Positions 37,468 through 45,564 of a stretch of 64,000 nucleotides of DNA are shown in pieces. The stretch's first letter is position 1. Each line of letters opens with the position of its first letter. The translations under genes were made by a program, and so were the position numbers. Origin of the DNA: Paracoccus sp. M683 (lineage in GTDB: Bacteria > Pseudomonadota > Alphaproteobacteria > Rhodobacterales > Rhodobacteraceae); NCBI RefSeq assembly GCF_007096355.1, contig NZ_VKDF01000004.1, positions 186,357-250,356 on the forward strand. The letters run 5' to 3'. Below the pieces are notes generated by a model, which was not told the DNA's origin, ran no database searches, and worked only from the letters and a program-made list of their open reading frames with translations.

Positions 37468-37767
37468 CGGCTCTAGACAGTGATTCTGGATATTGGCTGC
37501 AAGTTCAGGGCGGTGGGTTCAAGCGTAAAGATGTCCACGGTTTCTGTGGATAAGTTTGTGGGCAAAAGTTGGCGAGCACGCGAATCTTCAAGCGGGGCTG
37601 GGTCTCGGCGGGGTTGCCTAATATTTAGGCAGTATATTAGTGTGCTGTTTTTACAGGATATTTTATGTGACAGGGGCAAGGGACTGAAATTTCTCAGAGA
37701 ATCGTGACGCTTCTGTGACCGGCATGTGAGGCGTGGACAACTGGGACGTGATCGGTCCGGTCCGGTC
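37468..37767. promoter_or_regulatory. AT-rich intergenic region upstream of uvrC
   Basis: These 300 bases contain no supportable gene. They hold a 17-bp perfect palindrome TGCCTAA-TAT-TTAGGCA (37615-37631), a perfect DnaA-box match TGTGGATAA (37545-37553) with weaker relatives nearby, and a run from about 37615 to 37700 that is clearly richer in A+T than the surroundings. The region is upstream of uvrC and downstream of the SDR gene. Confidence 0.6.
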
Positions 37768-38544
37768 CTATTCGACGCCAAGGATATCAGGCGTTTGCCA
37801 GCCCAGATGCTGCCCGCCATCAACGCAGATCAATTGGCCGGTGACGGATTTCGCATCCATCAGATAGCCAAGCGCGGCCGTCACATCCTCGGCATTGGCG
37901 CCCCGGCCCAGGATGGTCGCGGCGCGCTGGCGCTCGAAATGATCCTGGCTTTGGCGGGCGCCGCGCATGGTGGGGCCGGGGCCGATGGCGTTGACGCGGA
38001 TGGCGGGGGCCAGCGCCTGTGCGGCGGTCCGGGTCAGCGCCCACAGCCCGGCCTTGGCAAGGGAATATGTCATGAATTCGGGTGTCGGTTTCAGCACCCG
38101 CTGATCGACCATATTGACCACCAGCCCGGTTGCGACCGGCTCGGCCTCGTCGATGCCGGCCGGGGCGGCCTGTGCCGCAAAGGCCTGGATCAGCTGGAAC
38201 GGCGCACGCAGGTTGGAACCGATATGCCGGTTCCAGCTGTCGGGCGTGGCGCTGCGGATGGTGTCATATTCGAAGATCGACGCATTGTTGACCAGCACCG
38301 CCAGCGGGCCAAGCGCGGCTGTCACGGCAGGTATCAGCGCCGCAGTTGCGGCTTCGTCCAGCAGATCGGTCTGAAAGACCTGCGCCCGGACGCCAAGGGC
38401 ACGAGCCTCATCCGCGACCAGACGGGCCTCGTCAGCGGAACGGTCATAGTGGATCGCGACGTCATGGCCGCGACCGGCCAGATACAGGGCCATGGCGCGA
38501 CCGAGCCTGCGCCCGGCACCGGTGACAAGCGCCGCGCCCTTCAC
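37768..38544 (-). CDS. SDR family oxidoreductase
   Basis: 258-residue short-chain dehydrogenase/reductase. The N-terminal nucleotide motif is TGAGRRLGRAMA, the NNAS block is present and the active site reads YSLAK (YxxxK). The RxG-x-GRR pattern after the first strand recalls pteridine reductase-like or FolM-like enzymes, but substrate is not assigned. The start is a GTG at 38544 that overlaps the stop of the exchanger gene (GTGA), so the two are coupled; the in-frame extension upstream lies inside the exchanger gene. Confidence 0.88.
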   Translation of the reverse strand: MKGAALVTGAGRRLGRAMALYLAGRGHDVAIHYDRSADEARLVADEARALGVRAQVFQTDLLDEAATAALIPAVTAALGPLAVLVNNASIFEYDTIRSATPDSWNRHIGSNLRAPFQLIQAFAAQAAPAGIDEAEPVATGLVVNMVDQRVLKPTPEFMTYSLAKAGLWALTRTAAQALAPAIRVNAIGPGPTMRGARQSQDHFERQRAATILGRGANAEDVTAALGYLMDAKSVTGQLICVDGGQHLGWQTPDILGVE

Positions 38545-39467
38545 AACAGCACCCCGACATAAACCGCATAGCAGGCCAGCAGGCCCAGCCCAACGCGCTT
38601 GCCCATGCGGACGCCGCGGAACAGGAACGGCCACAGCAGCGCCGCGCTGGCCAGCATGACCCACAGGTCCAGCTGCAACATCTGCGGGGGGATCGGCAGC
38701 GGCTTGATCAGGGCGGTGATGCCCAGGATGGCCAGGATATTGAACAGGTTCGAGCCGACGACATTGCCCATCGCCATATCCGCCCGCCCCGCCCGCGCCG
38801 AGGCGATCGAGGCCGCCAGTTCCGGCAGCGACGTTCCCACCGCAACCAGCGTCAGGCCGATTACGGTCTCGCTGATGCCAAAGCCGCGGGCGATATCGGT
38901 CGCCCCGCTGACCAGAAGTTGCGCGCCCACCGGCAGGGCCACCAGCCCGATGGCCAGCCACAACGCGATCTTCCCGCCATTGGCCGAGGTGTCTGCGCCC
39001 TCGGGCTGGCTGGCATCGTCAGGCGTGGCCGTCGACAATTGCCGCCACAGCACCAGCCCCAGCATGGCCAGCAGCAGGATGCCGTCCATCCGCCCGATCG
39101 GTCCGCTGAGGGCCAAAAGGATGAGCACGACCGAGGCGGCCATCATCATCACCCAGCTTTCGCGCAGATCCAGCCCCTTGGTCGGGATGCCGGTCAGCGC
39201 CGCGCAGGCGCCAAGGATCACCAGCACATTGGCGATGTTCGAGCCGACGACATTGCCCATGGCAATATCCGTCGACCCCTTCAGCGCCGCCGACAGCGAA
39301 ACGATCAGCTCGGGCGCCGAGGTGCCAAAGGCCACGACCGTCAGCCCCACGACGGTCGGCGTCACGCCAAGGCGCAGCGAAAGGTTGACGGCGCCCTTGA
39401 CCAGATGGTCGCCACCAAGGACCAGCAGGCCCAGACCCGCCAGAACCAGAAAAAGATCAACGACCAC
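38541..39467 (-). CDS. CaCA family calcium/sodium antiporter (YrbG-like)
   Basis: 308-residue inner-membrane cation exchanger with about ten helices and the two inverted alpha-repeats that define the family: VAFGTSAPELIVS and VVGSNIANVLVILG in the first half, VAVGTSLPELAASIASA and VVGSNLFNILAILG in the second. The start is GTG at 39467, which overlaps the end of the 39-aa membrane peptide gene by 11 bases. Ca2+ export in exchange for Na+ or H+ is the family function. Confidence 0.92.
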   Translation of the reverse strand: MVVDLFLVLAGLGLLVLGGDHLVKGAVNLSLRLGVTPTVVGLTVVAFGTSAPELIVSLSAALKGSTDIAMGNVVGSNIANVLVILGACAALTGIPTKGLDLRESWVMMMAASVVLILLALSGPIGRMDGILLLAMLGLVLWRQLSTATPDDASQPEGADTSANGGKIALWLAIGLVALPVGAQLLVSGATDIARGFGISETVIGLTLVAVGTSLPELAASIASARAGRADMAMGNVVGSNLFNILAILGITALIKPLPIPPQMLQLDLWVMLASAALLWPFLFRGVRMGKRVGLGLLACYAVYVGVLL

Positions 39468-39576
39468 GGCGCGATATCCCCAGAAATTTCATCAGAAAAC
39501 GGCGAAAGCCCGGCCCCGCCAGCAGCGCCAGCACGACCATGACAAGCAGAAATGTCAGCACGATCTTCAACATCAT
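39457..39576 (-). CDS. 39-residue membrane peptide
   Basis: A small open frame with an N-terminal hydrophobic segment (MLKIVLTFLLVMVVLALLAG) and a basic C-terminus (FRRFLMKFLGISRRGR). Its ATG overlaps the stop of the S49 peptidase gene (39573-39576, ATGA) and its end overlaps the exchanger start, so it is placed exactly like a real operon member. One transmembrane helix with a positive-inside tail is predicted. No family is recognised. Confidence 0.6.
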   Translation of the reverse strand: MMLKIVLTFLLVMVVLALLAGPGFRRFLMKFLGISRRGR

Positions 39577-40376
39577 CTGCCCCCCAGCCCGAACCGCGCA
39601 TAGGCTGCGCGTTCATCTGCGGCGGCCAGCAGCGCCTCGCCCGACAGGCCGATCCGGCGCAGCCAGGGCTGGCGGATGCCGTAATGTTCGAAACGCACCT
39701 CTCCGAACAGTTCGCGCATTTTCGGTTCCAGATGGCCGATCCCGTCGGCCAGACCCAGTTCGACCGAGCGGCGGCCGGTCCAGAAGGCGCCGCTGAACAG
39801 GTCGGGATCGTCGGCAAGCCGGTCGCCCCGGCGGTTGCGGACATGATCCTTGAAGCTGTCATGGATCGTATCAAGGATCGCATCCAGCCGGGCGACATCC
39901 TCGGGCTTTTCGGGGCGGAAGGGATCAAGCTGCGATTTCGAACGGCCCGATGTATGGACCCGGCGTTCGATCCCCCACCGTTCGATCAGGTCGGTAAAGC
40001 CAAACCCGGCCGAGATCACGCCGATGGATCCCAGGACCGAGCTTTCATCGGCCCAGATACGCTCTGCCGCGCAGGCCAGCCAATACCCGCCCGAGGCAGC
40101 GACGTCCTCGACAAAGGCATGAACCGGAACGCCGTGCTTTTCCGACAGGCGGCGAATGCGCGCGCCGATCAGTGAAGATTGCACCGGCGAGCCGCCGGGT
40201 GAATTGACGATCAGGGCCAGCGCGACCGGCTTCTTGCGGCGAAAAGCGCGTTCCAGCAGTGGGCGCAGCGTGGCATCGGCCAGCCCGCCACTGCCCGGAC
40301 GGGCACCGGCGCCGATCACGCCTTGCAGCCGGATGACCGCGACGGTCGGTTTTCTGTTCAGGAATGGTAATTTCAT
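39573..40376 (-). CDS. S49 family peptidase (SppA-like)
   Basis: 267-residue serine protease of the signal-peptide-peptidase A family. It has LIVNSPGGSPVQSSLIGARI, the lysine or glycine region ASGGYWLACAAERIWAD and the catalytic-serine motif SSVLGSIGVISAGFGF. No N-terminal membrane anchor is evident, so it belongs with short SppA-like forms. The ATG at 40376 (MKLPFLNRKPTVAVIRLQG) is preferred over the ATG at 40412. It heads a unit with the 39-aa membrane peptide, the CaCA exchanger and the SDR. Confidence 0.9.
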   Translation of the reverse strand: MKLPFLNRKPTVAVIRLQGVIGAGARPGSGGLADATLRPLLERAFRRKKPVALALIVNSPGGSPVQSSLIGARIRRLSEKHGVPVHAFVEDVAASGGYWLACAAERIWADESSVLGSIGVISAGFGFTDLIERWGIERRVHTSGRSKSQLDPFRPEKPEDVARLDAILDTIHDSFKDHVRNRRGDRLADDPDLFSGAFWTGRRSVELGLADGIGHLEPKMRELFGEVRFEHYGIRQPWLRRIGLSGEALLAAADERAAYARFGLGGR

Positions 40377-40448
40377 TCCATGGCAAATAAGGCCCGGACG
40401 ACAACTGGGCAAGCCGCCCGTGCGGCTTAATCCACAGGGGGCGCGCGA

Positions 40449-41468
40449 TCAGACGGCGCGAATTGTCTGGCCGGGCATGAAGCTGGGCGTCAGGGCTGTC
40501 ACCCGATCCGCCGGCACCGGATCCTTGCCGGCAATGATCCGCGCCGCGCGGCGCCCGATCTCGACCCGTCTTGCGTCGGTGGTGGTCAACCTGACAGGCA
40601 AACCGTCCAGCAGGTCGACACCGTTAAAGCCTGCCAGCCCGATCCTGTTGGGGATGTCGTAACCCTGGTCCAGGCAGTGCAGCAACCCGCCTGCACCAAT
40701 CATGTCATTGGAATAATAGATGAAATCAAGATCCGGCGCGCGGGCCAGGATGCGTTCGGTCAGCTCGCGCCCCTTCAGAAGGGACGAGCCGCCCTGATAA
40801 TATTCCCGCGCCTCCAGTTGAACGCCCTTTTCGGACAGGGCCTCTTCAAAGCCGACCAGACGTTTGCGGGCGCGGTGATCCTCGGGCATATGGGTGCCGA
40901 CAAAGCCGATCCTGCGATAACCCGCGGCAAGGATGCGTTCAGCCATCTCGCGGCCGGCGCGCCGATGAGAGATGCCGACCAGCGTGTCGATGCCCTGACC
41001 GTCGACATCCATGATCTCGACGATGGGAATGCCGGAATTGGCCAGCATGGCGGTGGCGGCCTTGCTGTGTTCCAGCCCGGCAAGGATCACCCCCGAGGGC
41101 CGCCAGGACAGCATGTCGTACAGCACCATTTCCTCACGCGCGGGGGAATAGTTGCTGACGCCGATCACGGGTTGCAGGCCGGTATCGTCCAGTTCGGCCG
41201 AGATGCCGCCCAGCACATCGGGAAAAACCAGGTTGGACAGCGACGGAATGACCACCGCGACCAGATTGACCCGTTGGCTGGCCAGCCCGCCGGCGATTTT
41301 GTTGGGCACATAGCCAAGCGTCTTGGCCGCCGTCAGCACCTTCTCGCGCGTGGCGGCCGAGACGTCGCCACGGTTCCGCAGCACCCGGCTGACGGTCATC
41401 TCGCTGACGCCCGACGCTTCGGATACGTCGCGCAAGGTCAGCGGTCGGCGTGGCTTCTGGGGTGTCAT
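40449..41468 (-). CDS. LacI family transcriptional regulator
   Basis: 339-residue repressor. The N-terminal helix-turn-helix reads LTLRDVSEASGVSEMTVSRVLRNRG and the hinge helix is NKIAGGLAS. The C-terminal periplasmic-binding-protein fold (VNLVAVVIPSLSNLVFPDVL) binds a sugar or sugar acid effector. It resembles gluconate repressors (GntR of the LacI family), but no sugar-catabolism gene is adjacent, so the target is unknown. The S49 peptidase gene lies 72 bases downstream of it on the same strand. Confidence 0.93.
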   Translation of the reverse strand: MTPQKPRRPLTLRDVSEASGVSEMTVSRVLRNRGDVSAATREKVLTAAKTLGYVPNKIAGGLASQRVNLVAVVIPSLSNLVFPDVLGGISAELDDTGLQPVIGVSNYSPAREEMVLYDMLSWRPSGVILAGLEHSKAATAMLANSGIPIVEIMDVDGQGIDTLVGISHRRAGREMAERILAAGYRRIGFVGTHMPEDHRARKRLVGFEEALSEKGVQLEAREYYQGGSSLLKGRELTERILARAPDLDFIYYSNDMIGAGGLLHCLDQGYDIPNRIGLAGFNGVDLLDGLPVRLTTTDARRVEIGRRAARIIAGKDPVPADRVTALTPSFMPGQTIRAV

Positions 41469-41568
41469 CGGCAGTCCGGGTCGTGTTTCACGGAAAAAGT
41501 GTTAGCGCATGACCTGCGTTCGGGCAAGCTTGCCAAAGCGGCGCATTCGCTGCAAAAGGTGCGCTGGC

Positions 41569-41645
41569 GGCCCCGTGGCTCAACTGGATAGAGCAGCCCC
41601 CTCCTAAGGGGCAGGTTGCAGGTTCAAATCCTGCCGGGGTCACCA
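41569..41645 (+). tRNA. tRNA-Arg (anticodon CCU)
   Basis: A 77-nt cloverleaf. The acceptor stem GGCCCCG pairs with CGGGGTC (one G-U pair), the anticodon stem-loop is GCCCC-CTCCTAA-GGGGC with anticodon CCU, the T arm is GCAGG-TTCAAAT-CCTGC and CCA is encoded. A 32-base part (41607-41638) is repeated exactly at 46336-46367, so this gene is the apparent integration site of the island that follows. Confidence 0.96.
41607..41638 (+). repeat. Candidate attL core (inside tRNA-Arg)
   Basis: A 32-base segment spanning the 3' anticodon stem, variable region and T arm of tRNA-Arg(CCU). It matches 46336-46367 at every position in direct orientation. Outside these limits similarity ends. This is the position expected for the crossover core of a tyrosine-recombinase element. 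Confidence 0.75.
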
Positions 41646-42111
41646 ATAATTTCAGCGAGTTGTCATTTATCTCGGGGTTTTCCCTCTGGTTCGTCGAACC
41701 GAAGGGACAGCGCCAAGGTCCAGTGCGTTCGCCGCTGATCGCAGGTGGTCCGGGCTGAACTGCCCGTAGGTGCTGCGCGTGCGCAACGCCCTCGCGCATG
41801 TCTTGCTCCGCCAGCGCGGCACGCGCCTGCCGCTTGGCAAATGGCTTCGGGCGATCTGGCTGCGAATGGCAGGTATGAAATTGATTCAGGACAGATTCCA
41901 CCCGCAGTCTGACCGCCCGGCGATATGGTCCGCATGAGGCGCCGCAAACGCCTGGCGCATTGGAACCAGATCCGGCCGAACCAGTCGCGGCGCGCTGGGA
42001 AGCGTCCGGGGGTGCGACAAAAGCGCCAACAGGGCGTCATTCGCTGCAAGCCGGTCGGGACGGCCCGTTTCGCCGATTGACAGCGGGCGGGCGCGCGCGC
42101 CATAGAGACGT
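41646..42111. other. Non-coding stretch between tRNA-Arg and the cobalamin riboswitch
   Basis: About 470 bases. Several frames are open on both strands, but none has a convincing start, ribosome-binding site or recognisable family. It is where an integrase next to attL would usually be, and some short translations could be gene debris, but I cannot identify any. The promoter for the riboswitch transcript should be in the distal part. Confidence 0.4.
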
Positions 42112-42303
42112 GGATGGTTCCCGGCCAAACCGCACGCGGCCGGGTGAAAAGGGAATACGGTGAGGCGCGGCCAACAGCCGCCGATTCCGTGACTGCCCCC
42201 GCAACTGTAAGCGGCGAGCAACCCCCAATGCCACTGACCCGTTTCGGGTCGGGAAGGTGGGGGAAGCATTGACCCGCGAAGTCAGGAGACCTGCCATCGA
42301 CGC
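42112..42303 (+). promoter_or_regulatory. Cobalamin riboswitch
   Basis: All major conserved blocks are present in order: GGGTGAAAAGGGAATACGG, then TCCGTGACTGCCCCCGCAAC with TGTAAGCGG, GCCACTG, CGGGAAGGTGGG and the B12 box GAAGTCAGGAGACCTGCC (42278-42295). It ends about 45 bases before the DUF1636 ATG, so ligand binding probably sequesters the ribosome-binding region GGGAGGAG, turning off corrinoid uptake when cobalamin is abundant. Boundaries are approximate. Confidence 0.93.
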
Positions 42304-42344
42304 AACCAACCGACCCGGGCGGGGATGCTCGGGAGGAGATTTCG

Positions 42345-42797
42345 ATGGACGATTCCCCTATTCGGCCCCTGGCCACGCCCCCCTATGCCGTGGTGCAATC
42401 CGCGCCACATCAGATTCTGGTCTGCAAGGCCTGCAAGCACATGGGTGCCGGTTGCCAGCCCGGCCTCAGGCTGCTTGAACAGCTGCGGGCGGCGATCGCG
42501 GCCGCCGGGCTTTGCGACAGCTTCGAGGTCTCGGGCACCGCCTGCCTTGCCGGATGCGTGCCCGCGCATGGCACCCCTTGCGTGGTCGGCTGGCGCGCAG
42601 CGGCCAAGGCCACATGGCTTTTCGGCGATATCGAGCCTGGCCAGCCGATTGACGACCTGCTGGCCTTTTCGCGCCTCTACGCCGCCCGTGAGGACGGCTG
42701 GATGAACGGCCGCGATCTGCCCGCCCGGCTTTGCGACAGCACCCTTGCCCGCATCCCCGCCGCGATGATCGTGACGCGGCAGGGGTCCGTCCGATGA
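42345..42797 (+). CDS. DUF1636 family metal-binding-like protein
   Basis: 150-residue soluble protein with seven cysteines, including C27xxC30, C37, C67xxxC71 and C79, laid out like a thioredoxin-fold [2Fe-2S] ferredoxin domain (VCKACKHMGAGCQPG, GTACLAGCVPAHGTPC). DUF1636 proteins are often found under cobalamin riboswitches, so a part in cobalt or corrinoid handling is plausible but unproven. GGGAGGAG precedes the ATG. Its stop overlaps the ATPase start (ATGA, 42794-42797). It is the first gene of the riboswitch-controlled operon. Confidence 0.88.
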   Translation: MDDSPIRPLATPPYAVVQSAPHQILVCKACKHMGAGCQPGLRLLEQLRAAIAAAGLCDSFEVSGTACLAGCVPAHGTPCVVGWRAAAKATWLFGDIEPGQPIDDLLAFSRLYAAREDGWMNGRDLPARLCDSTLARIPAAMIVTRQGSVR

Positions 42798-43576
42798 CCC
42801 GCGATCCGGCCCACATCATCGAACTTGCCGGCGTATTCTGGGGTCCGCGACGTCAGCCCGACATCCTGCAAGAGATCAGCTTTTCCGTGGCAGAGCGCGA
42901 GGTGATCGCCATCTGCGGCGCCAACGGGGCGGGAAAATCTTCGCTTCTGCGGCTGCTCTACCGCTATCAGGCGCCGCGCAAGGGAACGGTGCGGCTGACG
43001 GGGCGCGATCTGTGGCAGATGAGCGCGCCGGAAGCCGCCCGGATCGTCGCCGCGGTGCTGCAGGAGCAACCGACCGATTTTGCCCTGACCGCGCGGCAGA
43101 TCGTGGCCCTGGGCCGGCTGCCGCATCGCAAGGGCCTTGGTCCCGGCGCGACCGATCATGCCGTGGTCGAGGCCTGTCTTGGGCGGATGGACCTCAGGCA
43201 GATGGCCGATCGCAGTTTCGGCACCCTCTCGGGCGGCGAGCGCCAGCGCGTCATGGTCGCCCGCGCATTGGCGCAGGAACCCCGCGTCCTGATCCTGGAT
43301 GAGCCGACCAATCACCTGGATATCCGGCACCAGCTGGAACTGCTGGCCCTGCTGCGCGGTCTTGGCCTGACCGTCATCGCCACGTTGCACGACCTGACAC
43401 TGGCCGCCGAATTCGCCGACCGGATGCTGATCCTGCATGAGGGCCGGGTGATCGCCGATGCCCCGCCGGATCGGGCGCTGTCAGAGATCACCATCGCCCG
43501 AGCCTTCAACGTCTCGGCCCGAGTGGATCGCTCGGGCGCCACGCCCCGCTTTTCCTTCCATCTGCAAGGACATTGA
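42794..43576 (+). CDS. Cobalamin/siderophore-type ABC transporter ATPase
   Basis: 260-residue ATPase of the FecE/BtuD branch. Walker A is CGANGAGKSS, the Q-loop VLQEQ, the signature LSGGERQRV, Walker B LILDEPTNHLD and the switch His in ATLHD. The position under a cobalamin riboswitch and next to FecCD- and BtuF-like genes points to corrinoid import (BtuD role). I start at ATG 42794, overlapping DUF1636, rather than at an in-frame ATG 63 bases upstream. Confidence 0.93.
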   Translation: MTRDPAHIIELAGVFWGPRRQPDILQEISFSVAEREVIAICGANGAGKSSLLRLLYRYQAPRKGTVRLTGRDLWQMSAPEAARIVAAVLQEQPTDFALTARQIVALGRLPHRKGLGPGATDHAVVEACLGRMDLRQMADRSFGTLSGGERQRVMVARALAQEPRVLILDEPTNHLDIRHQLELLALLRGLGLTVIATLHDLTLAAEFADRMLILHEGRVIADAPPDRALSEITIARAFNVSARVDRSGATPRFSFHLQGH

Positions 43577-43577
43577 C

Positions 43578-44507
43578 ATGAAACTGATGCTCGCCTTCCT
43601 GCTGTTCCCGGCCGTGCCGGCATTCGCCTATCCCGTCACCGTGAACAGCTGCAACCGCCAGGTCACCTTCGACGCCACCCCGGTCAGGGCGATCTCGAAC
43701 GATGTGAACCTGACCGAGATGATGCTGGTTTTGGGCCTCGGCGATCGCATGATCGGCTATACCGGCATCTCGGGCTGGAAGACTCTGGATGCGCAGATGC
43801 GCGAAGGCGTCGCCGAACTGCCCGAGCTGGCCGCCAAATACCCGACCAAAGAGGTTCTTGCCGGGGCCGAGCCGGACTTCTTCTTCGCGGGCTGGAACTA
43901 CGGCATGACGGTCGGCGGCGAGGTTACCCCCGAAACGCTGGAACCGCTTGGCATCCAGACCTATGAACTGACCGAAAGCTGCATCCATATCGGGCCCAAG
44001 GACAAAAGCTCGATGCAGGACATGTACAGCGACATCCTGAACCTCGGCAGGATCTTCGGGGTCGACGCCAAGGCGCAGGCGCTGGTCGCAGGCTACAAGA
44101 CCCGGCTTGCCGAGATTACGGCGGGCGTTGACCGCAGCGCGCCGCTGCGCGTCTTTGTCTACGATTCCGGCGAGGCCGCGCCCTTTACCGCCGGCCGCTA
44201 TGCCATGCCCACCGCCCTGATCGAGGCCGCTGGCGGCATCAACATCATGGACGACCTGGAAAAAAGCTGGGCCAAGATTGCATGGGAGCCTGTGGTCGAA
44301 CGCAATCCCGAGATCATCGTCATCGTCAATTACGGCGATGTGACCGCCGAACAGAAGATCGCCTTCATCAAGGAAAACCCGGCCTTCGCCAATATCGACG
44401 CGGTGAAGAACGACCGCTTCGTCGTCCTTGAGTATGTCGACGCCACCCCCGGTCCCCGCAACATCAATGCCGTCGAAAAGCTGGTCGCCGGGTTCAAGGG
44501 CGAATGA
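43578..44507 (+). CDS. Periplasmic corrinoid/siderophore-type binding protein
   Basis: 309-residue class III (BtuF/FhuD-like) solute-binding protein. A short signal peptide (MKLMLAFLLFPAVPAFA) precedes two lobes joined by a long helix; visible are VRAISNDVNLTEMMLVLGLGDR, EPDFFFAGWNYGM and the C-terminal PGPRNINAVEKLVAG. An AAGGA site lies seven bases before the ATG. Family members bind vitamin B12, haem or ferric siderophores; the riboswitch favours a corrinoid. It lies one base after the ATPase stop. Confidence 0.9.
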   Translation: MKLMLAFLLFPAVPAFAYPVTVNSCNRQVTFDATPVRAISNDVNLTEMMLVLGLGDRMIGYTGISGWKTLDAQMREGVAELPELAAKYPTKEVLAGAEPDFFFAGWNYGMTVGGEVTPETLEPLGIQTYELTESCIHIGPKDKSSMQDMYSDILNLGRIFGVDAKAQALVAGYKTRLAEITAGVDRSAPLRVFVYDSGEAAPFTAGRYAMPTALIEAAGGINIMDDLEKSWAKIAWEPVVERNPEIIVIVNYGDVTAEQKIAFIKENPAFANIDAVKNDRFVVLEYVDATPGPRNINAVEKLVAGFKGE

Positions 44508-44508
44508 C

Positions 44509-45564
44509 ATGACCGAAACGCCCCTCGTCCCGACGGCCAGCCCCGCTCTGCGCCTGACCCGCCGGGCCGGGTTCGGATTGGGCGCGGGGGGCGCCCTTCT
44601 GGCCGCTGTGCTTCTTGCTGTCTCCATCGGTGCGGTTCCGGTGCCGCTGTCGACCGTCTGGGGTATCCTCGCCCATCAGCTTGTCCCCGGCCTCGTCACT
44701 CCTGACTGGTCCCCGGGGCGCGAGAGCATTGTCTGGGACATCCGCTTTCCCCGTGCCCTTCTGGCCGCACTGGTCGGCGCGGGTCTGGGTATCACCGGGG
44801 CGGCGTTGCAGGCCGTCACCAGAAACCAGCTCGCCGACCCTCACCTTCTGGGCATCTCTTCGGGCGGGGCCTTCGGCGCCATCTTGGCCCTTCTTCACAC
44901 CGGGCTGTTCCTCGGCCTGCTGACCGTTCCGCTGATGGCCTTCGGCGGAGCGCTTGCCGCCACGCTGATGGTCCTTGCCGCTGCCCGCTTGACCGGGTCC
45001 ACATCGGCGGACCGTCTGGTCCTTGCCGGCGTCGCCATCAGCTTCATCATCATGGCCGGGGCCAACATCCTGATCTTCCTCGGCGATCCCAAGGCCACGC
45101 ATACCGTGGTTTTCTGGATGCTCGGCGGCCTTGGTCTGGCGCAGTGGAGCCACCTTCTTTACCCGCTGGCGGTGCTTCTGCCCGCCGGTCTCTGGCTCTG
45201 GTTCCAGTCGCCGGCGCTCAACGCCTTGTCGCTTGGCGACGAAACCGCCGCCTCGCTTGGCATTGCTGTCGCCCGCTTCCGTCTTTCGGTCTTTCTTGCC
45301 GGGGCGTTGATCACCGGCGTCATGGTGGCGTTTTCGGGCATTATCGGCTTTGTCGGCCTGATGATGCCCCACCTCGTCCGCCTGATCGCGGGGGGGGACA
45401 ACGCGCGCGTCCTGCCGCTGTCGGCCCTTTTCGGGGCGATCTTCCTGGTTCTCGCCGACATCCTCGCCCGTGTAATCATGGCCCCCGAGGACATGCCGAT
45501 CGGTGTCGTCACCGGCCTGACCGGAGGGGTTTTCTTTCTCTGGCTGATGGGGCGGAGGTCCTGA
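44509..45564 (+). CDS. FecCD/BtuC-type ABC transporter permease
   Basis: 351-residue inner-membrane permease with about ten helices and the family motifs RFPRALLAALVGAGLGITGA, NQLADPHLLGISSGGAFGA and GIIGFVGLMMPHLVR. It is the membrane channel of the cobalamin-riboswitch-controlled transporter (BtuC role inferred). It starts one base after the binding-protein stop. Leucine is often encoded by CTT/CTC here, unlike the CTG-dominated genes elsewhere in the window. Confidence 0.93.
   Translation: MTETPLVPTASPALRLTRRAGFGLGAGGALLAAVLLAVSIGAVPVPLSTVWGILAHQLVPGLVTPDWSPGRESIVWDIRFPRALLAALVGAGLGITGAALQAVTRNQLADPHLLGISSGGAFGAILALLHTGLFLGLLTVPLMAFGGALAATLMVLAAARLTGSTSADRLVLAGVAISFIIMAGANILIFLGDPKATHTVVFWMLGGLGLAQWSHLLYPLAVLLPAGLWLWFQSPALNALSLGDETAASLGIAVARFRLSVFLAGALITGVMVAFSGIIGFVGLMMPHLVRLIAGGDNARVLPLSALFGAIFLVLADILARVIMAPEDMPIGVVTGLTGGVFFLWLMGRRS

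Noticed and set aside
35551..37476. A 641-codon open frame on the plus strand
   Set aside because: Antisense shadow of uvrC, whose complete domain set is encoded on the minus strand.
37503..37520. LexA (SOS) box upstream of uvrC
   Set aside because: GTTC occurs twice but with ten bases between copies; the alphaproteobacterial SOS box is GTTC-N7-GTTC.
41488..41901. A minus-strand 137-codon gene across tRNA-Arg
   Set aside because: It reads through the tRNA gene in antisense (residues such as TPAGFEPATCPLGGG are the typical false translation of a tRNA).
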